A DNA stretch of 31,928 bases, taken from positions 1 to 31,928 of the forward strand of contig CAKRUB010000032.1 of assembly GCA_934402375.1 (NCBI GenBank), in the 5' to 3' direction. The DNA is from an uncultured Acetatifactor sp. (lineage in GTDB: Bacteria > Bacillota > Clostridia > Lachnospirales > Lachnospiraceae). How positions within the stretch are numbered: the first letter of the stretch is position 1; each line of letters begins with the position of its first letter. Below, in pieces: positions 24,413 through 31,928 of this stretch. Made by a program: the position numbers and the translations under genes. The notes beneath the pieces were generated by a model. It worked only from the letters and a program-made list of their open reading frames with translations. It was not told where the DNA came from and did not search any database.

Positions 24413-25477
24413 ATGGTGGAGAAAATAAAAGAAAACCGTGTAGTGAGACTGCTCCTTTTGACAGGGGCAGTTTATTTTTTCCTCAAGGTTCTCGCGCCGC
24501 TGACCTCGCCGATTCTGATTGCGATGCTGTTTGTGACAATTTTCGGTCCACTGCTCCAGAAGATGCAGAGCCGCCTGAAAATTCACAGACAGGTCGGGGC
24601 GGTGCTGCTGCTCCTTCTTGCGTGCGGCTTTCTCGGGCTGCTCGTCTGGATTCTGTTCTCATGGATTGTTGGCAGCCTGCCGGGATGGTTCGTCAGTCTG
24701 GATTCCTTTGAGGCGGAAATTTATACCGCGGTGCACAGGCTCTGTGAGATGGTCGGCAGGGCAATTAAGATCGACAGCACCTATCTGGAGGAGACAATTT
24801 CCTCCGGCATCCGCGAGGGGATCGACTGGTTTCAGCTCCAGCTGGTGCCGGATATGCTGTCGCAGTCGTTAAAATACATCAAGGTGATAGCTGCCTTTGG
24901 CGGCTTTCTCGTCAGCTTTCTGATTGCTACCGTTCTGCTTGCGCGGGATTACGACGACATTATGAACAGGCTGCTCGACAGGGAAGAGTGCCATATGTTT
25001 CTGGAAATCATCTGCGGCATCATCCGGTATATTGCCACCTATGTCAAAGCCCAGATCATTATCATGAGCGTCATCGGAGGGCTCTCGGCAATAACGCTTG
25101 GAGTCAGCGGCATCCGCCACGGTGTTCTCTGGGGACTTGTCGCCGGGATTCTGGACGCGCTTCCCTTTATCGGAACGGGAATCGTGCTGGTTCCACTGGG
25201 AATCCAGCAGTTTTTGCAGGGCTATTATGTCAGGACGGTGGTCTGCCTGTTACTCTATATTGCATGCATCTTTATAAGGGAGTTTATGGAGCCGAAGCTG
25301 ATCGGGAGGAAGGTAGGCGTGTCGCCAATAGCGATTCTGCTGTCGATTTATGCGGGCGTCCAGCTTTTTGGCATCTGGGGGATCATCGAAGGACCACTCG
25401 GTTTCATTATCATCTATCAGTCATACTTTAGTCTGGAGCGACGGCGGGAAAAGCATTTGACGAAAGATGCGGAGTAG
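24413..25477 (+). CDS. AI-2E family transporter (YtvI/TqsA-like membrane protein)
   Basis: This is a 354-residue integral membrane protein with about seven or eight helices: two N-terminal (about 12-45), one at about 60-90, a long soluble loop (about 95-150), then four or more in the C-terminal half. The family signature region is present (ALPFIGTGIVLVPLGI and MEPKLIGRKVGVSPIAIL). Members export small molecules or act as Na+/H+ antiporters; the AI-2 name comes from TqsA and need not apply here. GGGAGG precedes the ATG. The two surface-glycan membrane proteins follow after 38 bases, so one operon is possible. Confidence 0.87.
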   Translation: MVEKIKENRVVRLLLLTGAVYFFLKVLAPLTSPILIAMLFVTIFGPLLQKMQSRLKIHRQVGAVLLLLLACGFLGLLVWILFSWIVGSLPGWFVSLDSFEAEIYTAVHRLCEMVGRAIKIDSTYLEETISSGIREGIDWFQLQLVPDMLSQSLKYIKVIAAFGGFLVSFLIATVLLARDYDDIMNRLLDREECHMFLEIICGIIRYIATYVKAQIIIMSVIGGLSAITLGVSGIRHGVLWGLVAGILDALPFIGTGIVLVPLGIQQFLQGYYVRTVVCLLLYIACIFIREFMEPKLIGRKVGVSPIAILLSIYAGVQLFGIWGIIEGPLGFIIIYQSYFSLERRREKHLTKDAE

Positions 25478-25515
25478 ACTATGATGGATGGTAATAGGAT
25501 GCGTTGGAGGAAATT

Positions 25516-27156
25516 ATGCGCTTATATACACCGAAGAAAAGCCATTGGGAAACTGTGCTGGAAAACATAAGTCTGACATTGAAGGTTGTTATGGAATATA
25601 TGATCAGTATCTATATACTGCTCATTCTGGCGGTACTTCCCTTTTATAATACAGAAGGATATTCCCATATGGGTACAGACAAGGCGACTTTTTTTGACAA
25701 GGTCAGCGCCTTTGCGGGAAAGGCAATGCTGCTTCCGCTGCTCGTCTATATCGTGATCGGACTGCTGCTTCTGATGAAAAACCGCGAAAAGGTCAAGCTC
25801 ATCGACAGGATAAAAAAAGAGATCAGCCTGACCGACGGGTTTGCCTTTCTGTACGGTGCGGCGCTGTTTCTGTCGTATTTCAGCTCGGATTATAAGGACG
25901 AGGCGCTCTGGGGTACGCAGGGCTGGTACATGGGCTTTCTTCCGCAGCTTGCGCTTGTCGTGATCTACTTCCTTGTGTCGCGGCTTTGGGAGCCGAAGAA
26001 ATGGATTTTTCTCACCGTGCTTCCGGTTTCGGCAGCAGTGTTTTTTATGGGCGTTGTAAACAGGTTCGGTTGTTATCCGTTCGGGGTCGAAAGTGCCGGT
26101 GAAGCGTACATATCTACCATCGGAAATATTAACTGGTACTGCGGATATGCGGTCACGACGGTGTTTATCGGAACGACGCTCTTATGGCGGGGAAGCGGGT
26201 TGAAGGTCTGGCAGAAGGTGTTGTTGATGGCCTACACCATGATCGGATGGGTATCGCTGATCCTTCAGGGCAGTGACAGCGGACTGGTGACGCTTGCCGT
26301 CATGGCAATTGTGATGTTCTGTGTATCGGTAAAGGATGTGGATCGGATGCTGACCTTCTGGCAGGAGATGGTGCTGCTCTGTATGGGATGCCTTACGATT
26401 TATTTGTTACAGCTGGTTCTGCCGGTCAATGTCATTTATATTTCTAACATCACGCGCATTATTACCTACGGCGTATTTTCTGTAGTCATGACAGCGGTGT
26501 CGGTGACTATGCTTTTGCTGGTTATGCGTATGAGAAGGACAGGAAAATACAGCGTGAAATTATTCCATGCCATAGCAATATTCGGGATTGCCGGAAGCGC
26601 TGCCGCGGTCATTGCAGTGCTTGTCATGGCGGTGGTGAATACACGGCATCCCGGAAGCATTGGAGGTCTGTCGGACAATCCTTTGTTTACTTTAAACGCT
26701 TACTGGGGAAGCAACCGCTTATCGACATGGAAATTCGGCTGGAGATGCTTTGCGGAACAAAATCTATGGCATAAGCTGGTGGGAGTCGGACCGGACTGTA
26801 TGTGGATATATATAGAAAACGGTGCCGGATCGGAGTTCCTAAGCGATGTGGAGAAGATTTTCGGCAATGCAAGACTGACAAATGCACATAACGAATGGCT
26901 GACGGTGCTTGTAAATACCGGGATTCTCGGATGCGTCGGATTTGCCGGGATGGTGATCTGCGCAATCAGGGATTTTGTGCGTGCAAAAGGGCAGAGCGCA
27001 CTGCTTTTTGCCTGCGGCATGGCGCTGCTCGCCTATACCGTCAATAATGTTTTCAGCTTCCAGCAATCGATGAATGTCAGCACCATGTTTGTGATCTTTG
27101 GAATGGGACAGGCATTTTTACGGGAGGTAAGGAAGACGGAGGGGACAAAGATTTGA
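25516..27156 (+). CDS. O-antigen ligase/Wzy polymerase-like polytopic membrane protein
   Basis: This is a 546-residue protein with about a dozen membrane helices and one large outside loop near residues 395-460. That loop has the Wzy_C pattern: a tryptophan/arginine-rich stretch (STWKFGW), LVGVGPDCM and TNAHNEWLTVLVNTGILG. Enzymes of this family join or polymerise lipid-linked oligosaccharides on the outer face of the membrane. In a Gram-positive-type organism it would act on capsule or wall polysaccharide, or glycosylate a surface molecule. The frame is open from a TTG at 25504, but GGAGG five bases before the ATG at 25516 fixes the start. It is coupled to the GtrII-like gene 20 bases downstream. 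Confidence 0.8.
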   Translation: MRLYTPKKSHWETVLENISLTLKVVMEYMISIYILLILAVLPFYNTEGYSHMGTDKATFFDKVSAFAGKAMLLPLLVYIVIGLLLLMKNREKVKLIDRIKKEISLTDGFAFLYGAALFLSYFSSDYKDEALWGTQGWYMGFLPQLALVVIYFLVSRLWEPKKWIFLTVLPVSAAVFFMGVVNRFGCYPFGVESAGEAYISTIGNINWYCGYAVTTVFIGTTLLWRGSGLKVWQKVLLMAYTMIGWVSLILQGSDSGLVTLAVMAIVMFCVSVKDVDRMLTFWQEMVLLCMGCLTIYLLQLVLPVNVIYISNITRIITYGVFSVVMTAVSVTMLLLVMRMRRTGKYSVKLFHAIAIFGIAGSAAAVIAVLVMAVVNTRHPGSIGGLSDNPLFTLNAYWGSNRLSTWKFGWRCFAEQNLWHKLVGVGPDCMWIYIENGAGSEFLSDVEKIFGNARLTNAHNEWLTVLVNTGILGCVGFAGMVICAIRDFVRAKGQSALLFACGMALLAYTVNNVFSFQQSMNVSTMFVIFGMGQAFLREVRKTEGTKI

Positions 27157-27176
27157 GTATCGGAGGAAAAAACGAA

Positions 27177-28730
27177 ATGGAAAAGAAAGAATGGGACATC
27201 AGAATTAAGAATGGAATACTGCTGTTTGTCGGCACGGTTATCATCTATTCGCAGCTTATGATTAATCAGCTGACAAATGACTATGACGGTATCTGGGAAA
27301 ATTCGTTTCATAATGCAGGTGCGTGGGAGCTTTCACTGGGCAGATGGTTCTGGCAGTATATCAGCAGACTGCGGTTTGGGACGAGCCCGGATCCTTATAC
27401 CACGCTGATTACGCTAGCGTTGATGACAGTCGGGCTGCTCCTGCTGTTTGAACTGTTTGGGATAAAGAACAGAGCGGTTATTTTGATTTCGGGACTTATC
27501 TTTATCAGCAATCCGGCAATCAGCTTTGAATTGTCTTACCGCTATATGTCTCCGACCTTCGGAGTCGCGTTTGTCCTGAGCATTCTGGCGGTCTGGTGCT
27601 TTGAAAAGCTGCGGAATCCCTATCTTTCCGTTTTGTGCGGAGCCCTTTGTGTTGCTTTTTCCATGGGCTCCTATCAGGCATACATCTGCTGTACCACGGT
27701 GACATTTTTGACGGTGGTGCTATTAAAGCTATCCCGAAATATAAAATGGAAGGAAATTCTTTTATTCTGTGCCAGATCGGTTTCGGGAATCCTGCTCGGC
27801 GGAGTAAGCTACATTCTGATTATGAAGGTTTACCTGAAAATAAACGGGCTGGCAATGTCCGACTATCAGGGCGGAAGCCGGTATTCCATACTGAATTCCC
27901 TGCGCTGTCTGCCGGTCTCCATACAAAAGATTTACCAGTATTTCAGTCTTTATTTTAAGGGAATACTTTATAAAATAAACCGTATGCAGGGGAAACATAT
28001 CTTCACGGTTATGTTCGTCCTTGTGCTGGCATTTGTAATTTTTACAATCGTAAGACTTTTCAGAAAAAATAAAGTAAAGGCGGTTCTGTACGGTCTGCTG
28101 GTGCTCTGCTATCCAATGGCGGCACTGTCCGTCCTGTTTATCACGACGGATGCGGCGTTTGCCCTGCAAATGGCATGCGGACCGGCATTGTTCATTGCAG
28201 TGCTGCTGTGCCTTCCGAGCCGTGAAATGGAGACGGAACAGCGCCTGCTTCAGAAGGTCGAGCGTATTTTCTGTAAAGTGTTTGCGGTATTTATGGCGGC
28301 GGTTCTCTACGGAAGCATCTGGCAGGTTATCATCGACCAGAATGCAATGTATGAGGGAAGGATCGCTTCCCAGAATCTTGTGGATATGGCAGTCGATAAA
28401 ATGTTGCAGGAGGACATGCTGAGCAGCGAATACCGCTATGTGTTTGTTGGAACGCCAAGCTCTAATACGCTGTATGCAATCGACGCCAATTATGTGAATG
28501 CGAATCTGTACGCATTGTTTGGTGCATGGTATCTGGATGACAACAGCGCAAAGTCATGGAGGGGCGTTGTAAGGAACCTTCGAGGATTGAATTTGGATAT
28601 GGTTTCAGGCCCAGAATATGTGGCATTGTCAAAGTCGGAGCTGGTAAAAGGTATGCCGCTGTTCCCCGAGAAGGGCAGTATTGTCCTGCAGGATGGAATC
28701 GTTTATGTGAAGATTGGAAATGCGGAGTAG
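27177..28730 (+). CDS. GtrII-like glucosyltransferase domain membrane protein
   Basis: This is a 517-residue protein with about ten membrane helices. The early loop NDYDGIWENSFHNAGAWELS, followed by LGRWFWQYISRL, holds the acidic pair and WE..xGRW motif typical of the GtrII family of GT-C glycosyltransferases. These use undecaprenyl-phosphate glucose to decorate surface polysaccharide. A soluble C-terminal tail of about 125 residues follows the last helix. A TTG at 27153 is in frame, but GGAGG ten bases before the ATG at 27177 supports that start. It partners the Wzy-like gene just upstream. No separate lipid-glucose synthase or flippase lies in the window. Confidence 0.75.
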   Translation: MEKKEWDIRIKNGILLFVGTVIIYSQLMINQLTNDYDGIWENSFHNAGAWELSLGRWFWQYISRLRFGTSPDPYTTLITLALMTVGLLLLFELFGIKNRAVILISGLIFISNPAISFELSYRYMSPTFGVAFVLSILAVWCFEKLRNPYLSVLCGALCVAFSMGSYQAYICCTTVTFLTVVLLKLSRNIKWKEILLFCARSVSGILLGGVSYILIMKVYLKINGLAMSDYQGGSRYSILNSLRCLPVSIQKIYQYFSLYFKGILYKINRMQGKHIFTVMFVLVLAFVIFTIVRLFRKNKVKAVLYGLLVLCYPMAALSVLFITTDAAFALQMACGPALFIAVLLCLPSREMETEQRLLQKVERIFCKVFAVFMAAVLYGSIWQVIIDQNAMYEGRIASQNLVDMAVDKMLQEDMLSSEYRYVFVGTPSSNTLYAIDANYVNANLYALFGAWYLDDNSAKSWRGVVRNLRGLNLDMVSGPEYVALSKSELVKGMPLFPEKGSIVLQDGIVYVKIGNAE

Positions 28731-28749
28731 GAAATGGAGCCGCTTTGCC

Positions 28750-29598
28750 TTATTTTAGGAACGCTTCCAGAGCTTCCATGCGGGCGGAAACGGCATCCCG
28801 TCCTGCCTGATAAGCCTGTCTCAGCTTTTCCGGGTCTTTTTCCACACGGCGGACGGGAAGTGCAGCTCCCGGGCGTATGACAAACAGCCGTCCGGCAGCC
28901 TCCTCCTTTGCAATATAGTCCAACTCTTCATTGTACATCAGATGGCGGTTGGCAAGCGCCTCTACCAGCTTAGGGTAGGCTCTGTATTTGCGGCGGATAA
29001 GCGGAAGCATCCGGTTTGCCGATTTGCGGTAGCCGTCCGGCTGGGTCAATACAGCCACATTTCGGTCATAGCCGGTCTGTTCAAAATATTTTATCGGGAT
29101 GGAATCGGAAATGCCGCCGTCCAACAGCTTTTGACCGTCGATTTCAACAATCTGTGACACTAATGGCATGGATGCGGACGCTCTGATCCAGTCGAAGCCG
29201 TAATCCTTTTGCCCGGTATATTTATGATATACCGGTTTGCCAGTCTCAATGTCGGTGCAGACGACGTAAAACTCCGCCGGGTTGTTCTCAAAGGCTGCAA
29301 AATCAAAGACATCCAGCTTTAGCGGAACCTCGCCATAGCAGAAATCCGTACTGTAAATATTTCCGGTTTTCAGCAGCGGACGAAGACCGCAGTAGCGTTT
29401 GTCGCGGCAAAACTGTGTGTTGTATCGGAGAACGCGCCCGATCTGCTCGGAGAGATAGTTGCAGCCAAAGGCTGCCCCGGCGGAAACGCCGATAATGCCG
29501 TCAAAAGAGATTCCCCGCTCCATCATGACATCCATAACACCGGCTGTAAACAGCCCACGCATTGCCCCGCCCTCTAAAATCAGTCCTGTCCTCATCAT
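28750..29598 (-). CDS. Patatin-like phospholipase
   Basis: This is a 282-residue serine lipase of the patatin/RssA family. It has the oxyanion-hole loop LEGGAMRGLF (9-17), the nucleophile elbow GVSAGA with Ser39 and the catalytic aspartate in LLDGGISDSIP (D160), so the Ser-Asp dyad is complete. No signal peptide is seen, so it should be cytoplasmic or peripheral to the membrane. GAAAGG lies five to eight bases before a double ATG; the second (29595) is equally plausible. It is convergent with the GtrII-like gene, 19 bases apart, and no hairpin is visible between them. Confidence 0.9.
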   Translation of the reverse strand: MMRTGLILEGGAMRGLFTAGVMDVMMERGISFDGIIGVSAGAAFGCNYLSEQIGRVLRYNTQFCRDKRYCGLRPLLKTGNIYSTDFCYGEVPLKLDVFDFAAFENNPAEFYVVCTDIETGKPVYHKYTGQKDYGFDWIRASASMPLVSQIVEIDGQKLLDGGISDSIPIKYFEQTGYDRNVAVLTQPDGYRKSANRMLPLIRRKYRAYPKLVEALANRHLMYNEELDYIAKEEAAGRLFVIRPGAALPVRRVEKDPEKLRQAYQAGRDAVSARMEALEAFLK

Positions 29599-29669
29599 TG
29601 CAGCCTTTCTGTTAATCTTGAAAATTCGTAGCGTATTTATTATAACATAATGTGCAATTATTAATTACC

Positions 29670-29698
29670 TTGTTTTACCATTTACTAAGTGCTATAAT
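29670..29698 (+). promoter_or_regulatory. Promoter of the restriction endonuclease fragment
   Basis: TTGTTT (29670-29675), a 17-base spacer and a perfect TATAAT (29693-29698), followed 12 bases later by the ribosome site AAAGGAG. The promoter is still intact although the gene is truncated. Confidence 0.6.
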
Positions 29699-29727
29699 AG
29701 AATTATTTATAAAGGAGTACATTGCTT

Positions 29728-30243
29728 ATGACAGATCAGGAAAAACAAAATATTCTTATTTCGGCAAAGAAATTTTTTCGTAGCAGAATTGTTCAAAACC
29801 ATAATGCTAATACGAAAAAGCTTCAGGACATTTCAGAATTTAATATTAATCCATTTTTGAATAAATATCTGGCTCAGTTTGCTTTTGGAAATTCTGCACC
29901 TGAAAGTATGGCAAAAGCGCTTATATATCCGCGGGTTCTCGGAACATCTATTACGACTTCTTTTGGTACAAATATGCAGTATTTTTGTAATGATGTATTA
30001 GCGGCTTATGCTTCCACAACGTCAGGGATTGACATAGAATTTATAGATGCCTTTGATGGCGTTAGGAAGTATTGTCAGATAAAAGCCGGTCCAAACACCA
30101 TTAACAAGGATGATGTCCCCGTAATTAAAGACCATTTTCGGGCGCTTATCAATCTTGGAAGAACTAATGGTGTTCGCATTGCATCTGCAGATTTTCTTTA
30201 TAATCATGGATTGCTTTTACAAGCTGAACGCCTATGCGCCTAG
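29728..30243 (+). pseudogene. Truncated PmeII-like type II restriction endonuclease
   Basis: The N-terminal part resembles PmeII-family endonucleases: conserved blocks INPFLNKYLAQF, MAKALIYPRVLGTSI, then the nuclease core TTSGIDIEFID with YCQIKAGPNTINKDDV, a PD-(D/E)XK-type site with Asp and a Gln-x-Lys. The 171-residue frame is short for a full enzyme. Its last 15 or so codons (from about 30190) are antisense to the methyltransferase gene end, so the natural C-terminus has been deleted. The family name is from memory of the motifs and is moderately sure. AAAGGAG and the ATG at 29728 give the start; a TTG at 29722 is less likely. It is AT-rich, as is usual for transferred restriction systems. 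Confidence 0.65.
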
Positions 30244-31255
30244 CCATTTCAACAGGCACGGCATTTCCTATTTGCTTATACTGATCACCAATTCCGCCAC
30301 AAAAGGTCCAGTCATCAGGGAAAGATTGAATCCTTGCAGATTCGCGTATCGTAAATGGTCTGGTTTCTTCAGGATGACATCTTTCAGTCTGTTTTTGGGA
30401 AGGACTACAAGTCAAAGTAAGACACGGTTCTTCCCAACTGATTCTTCGTGCCATACCTCTGCGCCCGCCGCCTGAATAGAACGACTTTCCCATATAATCT
30501 TTAGCAATATTTTCTGGAAGGTTAATCCAGCATCCTCCCGGGGGAACTAGGGCTAGGACTTTTTTCTTCTTTTCACTATATTCTATACCACTACTTTTGG
30601 GACAGTCTTTGAGAGCTTCCTTCAGTGTAGTCCACTTTTTGTCGGCTTCAGGATATTCAAATTTAATATTTAGATCTTTTCTAATTCCGATAATTACAAT
30701 CCGTTCTCTTTTTTACCCAACTCCAAAATAGCAAGCATTCAGTATCTTTTTTTCTACTCGGTAATCTAATGATTCAAACACTTCAATAATAGTTGAAAGG
30801 GTTCGACCTTTGTCATGCGATACTAGCCCACGAACATTTTCAGCCATAAACATTTTCGGTTGAACTTCCTTCACGCAACGTGCAAATTCATGGAAGAGAG
30901 TACCCCGTGTATCTTCAAATCCTAACTTTTTGCCTGCGAAAGAGAATGCCTGACAAGGAAAACCTCCAGTTACAATATCAACTTTATCCTTATATTCTGT
31001 GAAGCTTACGTTATGAATATCCTCGCAAAGAACATTCCATGCGGGTCTGTTTGTACGCAAGGTTTCGCAACAGGCCTTATCAAACTCAACATATTCTAGA
31101 GTTTTGATTCCTGCTTGTTCCAGACCTAGAGCCAAGCCACCAGCTCCAGCAAACAGTTCAATTGAGGTTACATCGTTGTCATTAATTTCTGTAATATTGT
31201 CTGCTTCCGGCGTAAAGCTAAGGTCAACAATTGCGTCTAGATTAATTTCTATAGG
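30164..31255 (-). pseudogene. DNA cytosine-5 methyltransferase disrupted by a stop codon
   Basis: An almost complete Dcm-type methyltransferase is encoded: motif I ELFAGAGGLALGLEQAG, motif IV GGFPCQAFSFAG, motif VI AENVRGL, then motif VIII, and in the last third RESARIQSFPDDWTF (IX) and GNAVPVEMA (X). After FGVG the next codon is TAA (30713-30715) followed by KRER. Family members have QxRxR here, so a CAA glutamine codon has become an ochre stop. The frame is otherwise open from 31255 to 30164. There is also no ordinary start codon before motif I: the frame begins after a TGA inside the HTH gene at 31249-31416, one frame away. The gene is therefore inactive or a sequencing error is present. 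It is the modification partner of the endonuclease fragment. Confidence 0.85.
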
Positions 31256-31416
31256 TCACATAATTCTTCTACTCTAGATTTGACAGGACTGTAATTTCCA
31301 GACAGCATGACAGATAATTGGTTTTTGGTAATTCCAAGTTTCTCAGCCAATTCGGTAAAGGTATTGATTCCCTGCGCCTCCATGGCCTCCTTTATCTTTA
31401 CTTTCGACAAATTCAT
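31249..31416 (-). CDS. Small HTH (Cro/C1-like) protein, controller or detached methyltransferase N-domain
   Basis: This is a 55-residue ORF beginning MNLSKVKIKEAMEAQG, with a helix-turn-helix at about residues 18-42 (TFTELAEKLGITKNQLSVML) and ending SRVEELCDL. AGGGAG lies seven bases before the ATG. Two readings are possible. It may be a stand-alone controller (C) protein of the restriction system. Or it may be the N-terminal HTH domain of the methyltransferase, as in M.SsoII-type enzymes, now separated by a one-base frame change: its TAG at 31249-31251 lies just where the methyltransferase frame opens, and that frame has no start codon of its own. I favour the second. Confidence 0.72.
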   Translation of the reverse strand: MNLSKVKIKEAMEAQGINTFTELAEKLGITKNQLSVMLSGNYSPVKSRVEELCDL

Positions 31417-31497
31417 TTCTACACTCCCTAAAGTTATGAATTTATCTTAACACTGCGAGACCCTGATTGCAAGAGTTTAAAGATTTCTAATTTGTCA

Positions 31498-31527
31498 CAA
31501 GGGGAACCGGTCTGCCGATTCCCCTTG
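31498..31527. terminator. Hairpin between the HTH gene and the effector-binding remnant
   Basis: CAAGGGGAA (31498-31506) pairs perfectly with TTCCCCTTG (31519-31527); inner CCGG/CCGA bases can partly pair. It lies just after the stop of the minus-strand fragment at 31547 and probably terminates it. The T-tract is weak. Confidence 0.6.
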
Positions 31528-31546
31528 TTCAATCCATGATGCTTAT

Positions 31547-31928
31547 TTATGCTGTTAATTTTTTTACAGGTCTAAGAATTTGATAGCCAAGCTTTTCGGG
31601 ATAGTGTCGTTGATAATCCTGACACGCTTGCTCATTCCATTCATAGCCCATGGAAGCCGGATCAAAATTCCAAGCCAGTTTCTCAACTGCCTCCATAACA
31701 TCCGCATTTTCCTTCATGTAGTCAAAAGACGGATATGAAAATACGAGATAATCGCTTTCCGGAAACTCTCTGATTTCCTGGGTGGCTCGGCCAGTCGCCT
31801 CCCTGAGACATATGATTTCAGGGTCATTTTAGTAACATCATGGAACATAACTGAACAATACCATGGCGGATATCCTGATTCCTTTGAAAGTTGTTCAAGA
31901 ATTTTTGACTGATCCAGATTTTGTTCTA
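31547..31928 (-). pseudogene. Frameshifted effector-binding (GyrI/AraC-type) protein fragment, runs off window
   Basis: From 31547 upward the minus strand reads a C-terminus ending GYQILRPVKKLTA, preceded by FPESDYLVFSYPS, ASMGYEWNEQ and RHYPEKLGYQ. This pattern resembles the GyrI-like small-molecule-binding domain found alone or at the end of AraC-type regulators. That frame stops at a TAA near 31832. The sense continues in another frame upstream (ESGYPPWYCSVMFHDVTK) to the window edge, and one extra A in the A-run at 31827-31830 would restore a single frame. The gene therefore has a one-base deletion or a sequencing error. The family call is tentative; the N-terminus lies outside the window. 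Confidence 0.5.

Noticed and set aside
1..31928. tRNA, rRNA, CRISPR arrays and insertion sequences
   Set aside because: No clover-leaf sequence, no regularly spaced direct repeats and no transposase-like protein were found by eye; a tRNAscan/CRISPR search would settle it.

Overview
The window looks like a chromosomal segment of a gut Firmicute, most likely a Lachnospiraceae-type Clostridium relative. The basis is the strong GGAGG ribosome sites, TTGACA/TATAAT-type promoters, rubredoxin-containing rubrerythrin with PerR, a choloylglycine hydrolase, MATE and AI-2E transporters, and a VanG-type gene cluster. Base composition is mixed. Most genes are moderately GC-rich, but the ATPase at 19310-20599 and the restriction-modification remnant from about 29.7 kb onward are clearly AT-rich and look acquired. 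I see no tRNA, rRNA or CRISPR array. Species assignment is inference.

Left part (1-5.5 kb): a TetR-type regulator and an alpha/beta hydrolase overlap by 4 bp behind a promoter carrying the inverted repeat GTTAG-N6-CTAAC. Next come a chemotaxis receptor without an external sensor domain, a palindrome-rich intergenic element, and the wreck of an ABC (LolD/FtsX-like) transporter whose promoter carries the same inverted repeat. A PerR-rubrerythrin oxidative-stress operon follows on the minus strand, with a 13-bp palindromic Per-box-like site just downstream of its -10.

Middle (5.5-15.8 kb, all minus strand): a compact vanG-type set, in transcription order vanR, vanS, vanG, vanXY and vanT, of the kind that makes D-Ala-D-Ser ended peptidoglycan precursors. 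It has direct repeats with 11-bp phasing and a terminator-like hairpin between vanS and vanG. Immediately upstream lies a second two-component system (regulator then kinase) followed by an ABC ATPase/permease pair. Both of these promoters carry the same repeat array (ATGAA on the plus strand, 11-bp period) at the same distance from a -10 box, so this is probably a self-contained cell-envelope stress or peptide-detoxification module next to the van genes.

Right-middle (15.9-28.7 kb): a third two-component system (kinase then regulator), a MATE exporter with an internal deletion, an AT-rich DUF4143-type ATPase, a histidine-rich YmaF-like protein, an rRNA m5C methyltransferase (RsmF type), a bile-salt/penicillin acylase family enzyme, an RluA-type pseudouridine synthase, an AI-2E family membrane protein, and two large polytopic surface-glycan proteins (Wzy/O-antigen ligase-like and GtrII-like).

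Right end (28.7-31.9 kb): a patatin-like phospholipase and then a decaying type II restriction-modification locus. The PmeII-like endonuclease is cut short on the plus strand. The m5C methyltransferase on the minus strand has an ochre codon exactly where the glutamine of motif VIII should be. A small 55-residue HTH protein lies just upstream, out of frame with the methyltransferase. A frameshifted effector-binding (GyrI/AraC-like) fragment runs off the window edge.
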